Below are positions 6,165 through 8,172 of a stretch of 8,172 bases of DNA, piece by piece. The notes under the pieces were generated by a model. It had not been told where the DNA came from, made no database searches, and saw only the letters and a program-made list of their open reading frames with translations. A program made the translations under genes and the position numbers. Position 1 is the stretch's first letter. Each line of letters begins with the position of its first letter. The stretch lies in assembly GCA_021157815.1 (NCBI GenBank), contig JAGGVT010000183.1, positions 1 to 8,172 of the forward strand, given 5' to 3'. The DNA is from a bacterium. Its GTDB lineage: Bacteria; JAJVIF01; JAGGVT01.

Positions 6165-6170
6165 GGAGAG
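6165..6170 (+). promoter_or_regulatory. Shine-Dalgarno GGAGAG deciding the AMIN protein start
   Basis: GGAGAG lies 8 bases before ATG 6179. The next in-frame ATG (6209) would give a neater signal peptide (MKTILISSLVLI) but lacks any such site, so the first ATG is preferred. Confidence 0.6.
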
Positions 6171-6178
6171 CTGGCTAA

Positions 6179-8017
6179 ATGGGTATCCAAAATTTCCGAC
6201 TATTCTGTATGAAAACCATCCTCATTAGTTCACTGGTTCTTATCACCTTGACACAGATTTCATCAGTGCAGGCTGATTCATCGGAATCGACTGTAACCAA
6301 CATCAAAATCAACCATGGGGATAATTCTCAGGTTGAGATAGCAATCAGTGGAACAGGAAAATTTTCGACAGGTGAGCCGAAATTCTATTCCAATCCGCCA
6401 CGGCTGGTTTATGATTTCGAATCGGCGGTGTTGACGTTCAATAATGGGCGAACGTTCAATGTTGATATCAATCGAAACAACCTTGAGATGGTTACAATCG
6501 CGCAATTTCAGACAAATCCTGATGTTGTTCGCATAGTGTTTCGGTTTAACGATGGTGATGAAAAATCGTGCATAAACGCCGTGAAAGCGTCAACCGACAG
6601 CAATAACAGGTTGACTTTCAATTATCAACCATATAAATCATCTCAGCAATCCAAGCCTGCAAAGCCTGAGCCGATTCAGGATAAACAGGTCGATTATGGC
6701 TTAATCACTGTGTTGAAGCATAAAATGGTTAGTAAAAACTGTGATCATTTCATACTGGAAGCGTCAAAAGCGTTGTTTCCATCCACAGCGAAAAAGGATT
6801 CCAATTGCATAAATCTAACATTCGACAATCAACAGTTTGCTTTTCCAATAGAGACTCAATTCAAAAACTCATATTCAGTGCCGATTAACGGAGCGCTTGT
6901 TGAGAAGGTGCAGATGTTTAATCGTGCTTCTGGTGAAGTTCTCATGAAATTGAGATTGAAGGAAACAATTCCAGCATCACAGGTCGATTACAAACTTGTT
7001 AGCATGGGTGATAATGAACTGAGGGTTGAAGTGACAAGAACCTTTAAGACTACTGCTGCCACTGGGATTGAAGATAAAAAAGAAGAATCCAAACCGGATG
7101 TTTCCCGAATTGAGAAAAAACAGAAAATAGAACGGGTGCGAAAGCCTGATACTGTAAAAATTGTTCACAGGGCGATTATCAAAGGAATCAGATATATTCC
7201 AATTGAAAACGGCGAAAGGTTTATTTTTGATGTTGAGGGTGAATTCAAACCGGAGATTACACGGTTGAATTATCCGTCTCGCTTGTCAATTCAATTCCCC
7301 GAAACATCTGTAATCCTGCCGAAAGCCGCGGTTGATAAATACAGGATGCAGATAGATGGCGCTCTCGTTAAGGAAATGAGAGTGTTTATCAAGGATGACA
7401 GTGAATACCCCGGCTCGGTTATCCAGTTTTATTATGACATGAAGCCAACTGACTCTTTAATTTACAAACTATATGAGACCGATACTCCGGGAATCTATCA
7501 CATTGATGTTTTCTCTGTAATCGATGAGGAACATTCCACTGTTCCTGACATGAGTGAGATTCCGCAGAGATCAATCCCGGATATTCAACCGGCTCAGCCT
7601 GAGGAAATTGCCCAGACAACAGATGGCAACAAGCTTGTTTCATTCAAAACCGATGGCCAGCCCGAAGCGGTTCAGGCATCCGGCACTGGCGCATTGCCTG
7701 TTCATCAGCCAACAGTTGTACCCCAAAAGGAACCTCTTGTGGAAATACCATCTGCATGTACCAAGCCGGTTGAACCGCTGGATAAAACAGCAACTGAGAG
7801 GACATCGCCGATTAAACCTGAAGAGACAGAGCAAACGTTTTTCAGTGCAATCAATTTCCCGATAACTAAGATGTTTACACCGGATACATCACTTGAAAAT
7901 GTGGATTCTATTCCGCTGATAGTGATTGTTCTATTCAACAAAGAGAAGAATTCAACTCATCTTTATATTCTCACAAGCACGAATGGCAAGCTGCAGTGGC
8001 AGCATTTGAAGACGTAA
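6179..8017 (+). CDS. Secreted AMIN-domain protein with three AMIN-like modules
   Basis: The 612-residue protein is predicted to be exported. It has a signal peptide with hydrophobic core ILISSLVLITL and likely cleavage after VQA (32). Module 1 (about 37-150) is a recognisable AMIN domain: beta-rich, with SNPPRLVYDFES and later VTIAQFQTNPDVVRIVFRF. Modules 2 (about 175-290) and 3 (about 328-447) are more divergent but share a GALVEKVQMF / GALVKEMRVF element and the beta-strand rhythm. A Lys/Glu-rich linker (about 295-328) and a long Pro/Thr/Glu-rich tail (about 450-550) follow. AMIN domains target amidases, secretins and other proteins to the periplasm and bind envelope structures; no catalytic or secretin domain is present. 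The last 35 or so residues (from about 576, IPLIVIVLFNKEK...) change character, and the -1 frame there looks more protein-like, so the C-terminus may be frameshifted. The stop is 4 bases before a minisatellite. Confidence 0.75.
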   Translation: MGIQNFRLFCMKTILISSLVLITLTQISSVQADSSESTVTNIKINHGDNSQVEIAISGTGKFSTGEPKFYSNPPRLVYDFESAVLTFNNGRTFNVDINRNNLEMVTIAQFQTNPDVVRIVFRFNDGDEKSCINAVKASTDSNNRLTFNYQPYKSSQQSKPAKPEPIQDKQVDYGLITVLKHKMVSKNCDHFILEASKALFPSTAKKDSNCINLTFDNQQFAFPIETQFKNSYSVPINGALVEKVQMFNRASGEVLMKLRLKETIPASQVDYKLVSMGDNELRVEVTRTFKTTAATGIEDKKEESKPDVSRIEKKQKIERVRKPDTVKIVHRAIIKGIRYIPIENGERFIFDVEGEFKPEITRLNYPSRLSIQFPETSVILPKAAVDKYRMQIDGALVKEMRVFIKDDSEYPGSVIQFYYDMKPTDSLIYKLYETDTPGIYHIDVFSVIDEEHSTVPDMSEIPQRSIPDIQPAQPEEIAQTTDGNKLVSFKTDGQPEAVQASGTGALPVHQPTVVPQKEPLVEIPSACTKPVEPLDKTATERTSPIKPEETEQTFFSAINFPITKMFTPDTSLENVDSIPLIVIVLFNKEKNSTHLYILTSTNGKLQWQHLKT

Positions 8018-8021
8018 AGCG

Positions 8022-8172
8022 GTTAGCAAGTTAGCAGGTTAGTAGGTTAGCAGGTTAGCAGGTTAGCAAGTTAGCAGGTTAGCAGGTTAGCAAGTTAGCA
8101 GGTTAGTAGGTTAGCAAGTTAGCAGGTTAGTAGGTTAGCAGGTTAGCAAGTTAGCAGGTTAGCAAGTTAGCA
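8022..8172. repeat. 8-bp tandem repeat array (GTTAGCAG), continuing past the window edge
   Basis: There are eighteen complete 8-bp units plus seven bases of a nineteenth, all starting GTTAG and ending in one of three triplets: CAG (9 units), CAA (6) or TAG (3). Unit order is A-G-T-G-G-A-G-G-A-G-T-A-G-T-G-A-G-A, where A is CAA, G is CAG and T is TAG. There is no spacer. Every frame meets a stop within 24 bases on both strands, so it is non-coding. It starts directly after the AMIN gene; the right boundary is outside the window. Confidence 0.95.

Noticed and set aside
8022-8172. CRISPR array or telomere-like repeat
   Set aside because: Units are 8 bp with no spacers, no cas genes are near, and the array directly follows a normal gene. 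It is a minisatellite.

Overview
The window looks like chromosomal DNA of an uncultivated diderm (Gram-negative) bacterium with AT-leaning composition. The support is an AMIN-type envelope protein with a signal peptide, a type IV prepilin-like protein and clear Shine-Dalgarno sites. I cannot name the phylum from sequence alone. Gene density is low, and the space between genes holds several unrelated palindromic (MITE-like) repeats and a minisatellite. This is typical of a repeat-rich genome that is slowly accumulating decay.

Layout, left to right. (1) 1-1023, plus strand: 5'-truncated HigA-type HTH plus ImmA/IrrE metallopeptidase gene. (2) 1025-1212: a palindromic element nested inside what looks like a degenerate copy of a second palindromic family. 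(3) 1224-2035, minus strand: a type IV pilin/pseudopilin-like gene broken by an apparent one-base frameshift, behind a good sigma-70-type promoter. (4) 2263-2896, minus strand: an MntA/HepT toxin-antitoxin pair. The HepT frame has an in-frame TAA, after which 15 more family-like codons follow. (5) 2940-3194, minus strand: a small single-pass membrane protein whose start codon abuts a 130-bp palindromic insertion (3197-3327) flanked by a 6-bp direct repeat. (6) 3347-4309 and 4411-5598, minus strand: a PRPP synthetase with unusual nucleotide-site residues and an M24-family metallopeptidase. (7) 5599-6178: a divergent intergenic region with a cruciform-like repeat at 5682-5786. (8) 6179-8017, plus strand: a secreted protein with three AMIN-like beta modules. 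It is followed directly by an 8-bp minisatellite that runs off the window.

The prs and M24 genes are the housekeeping-like core. The pilin, MntA/HepT and ImmA genes form an accessory stretch in which two genes appear inactivated. I see no convincing new multi-gene system. The most informative signals are evolutionary: an insertion that splits a ribosome-binding site from its start codon and supplies a new one, the HepT nonsense codon, the pilin frameshift, the nested repeats and the terminal tandem array.
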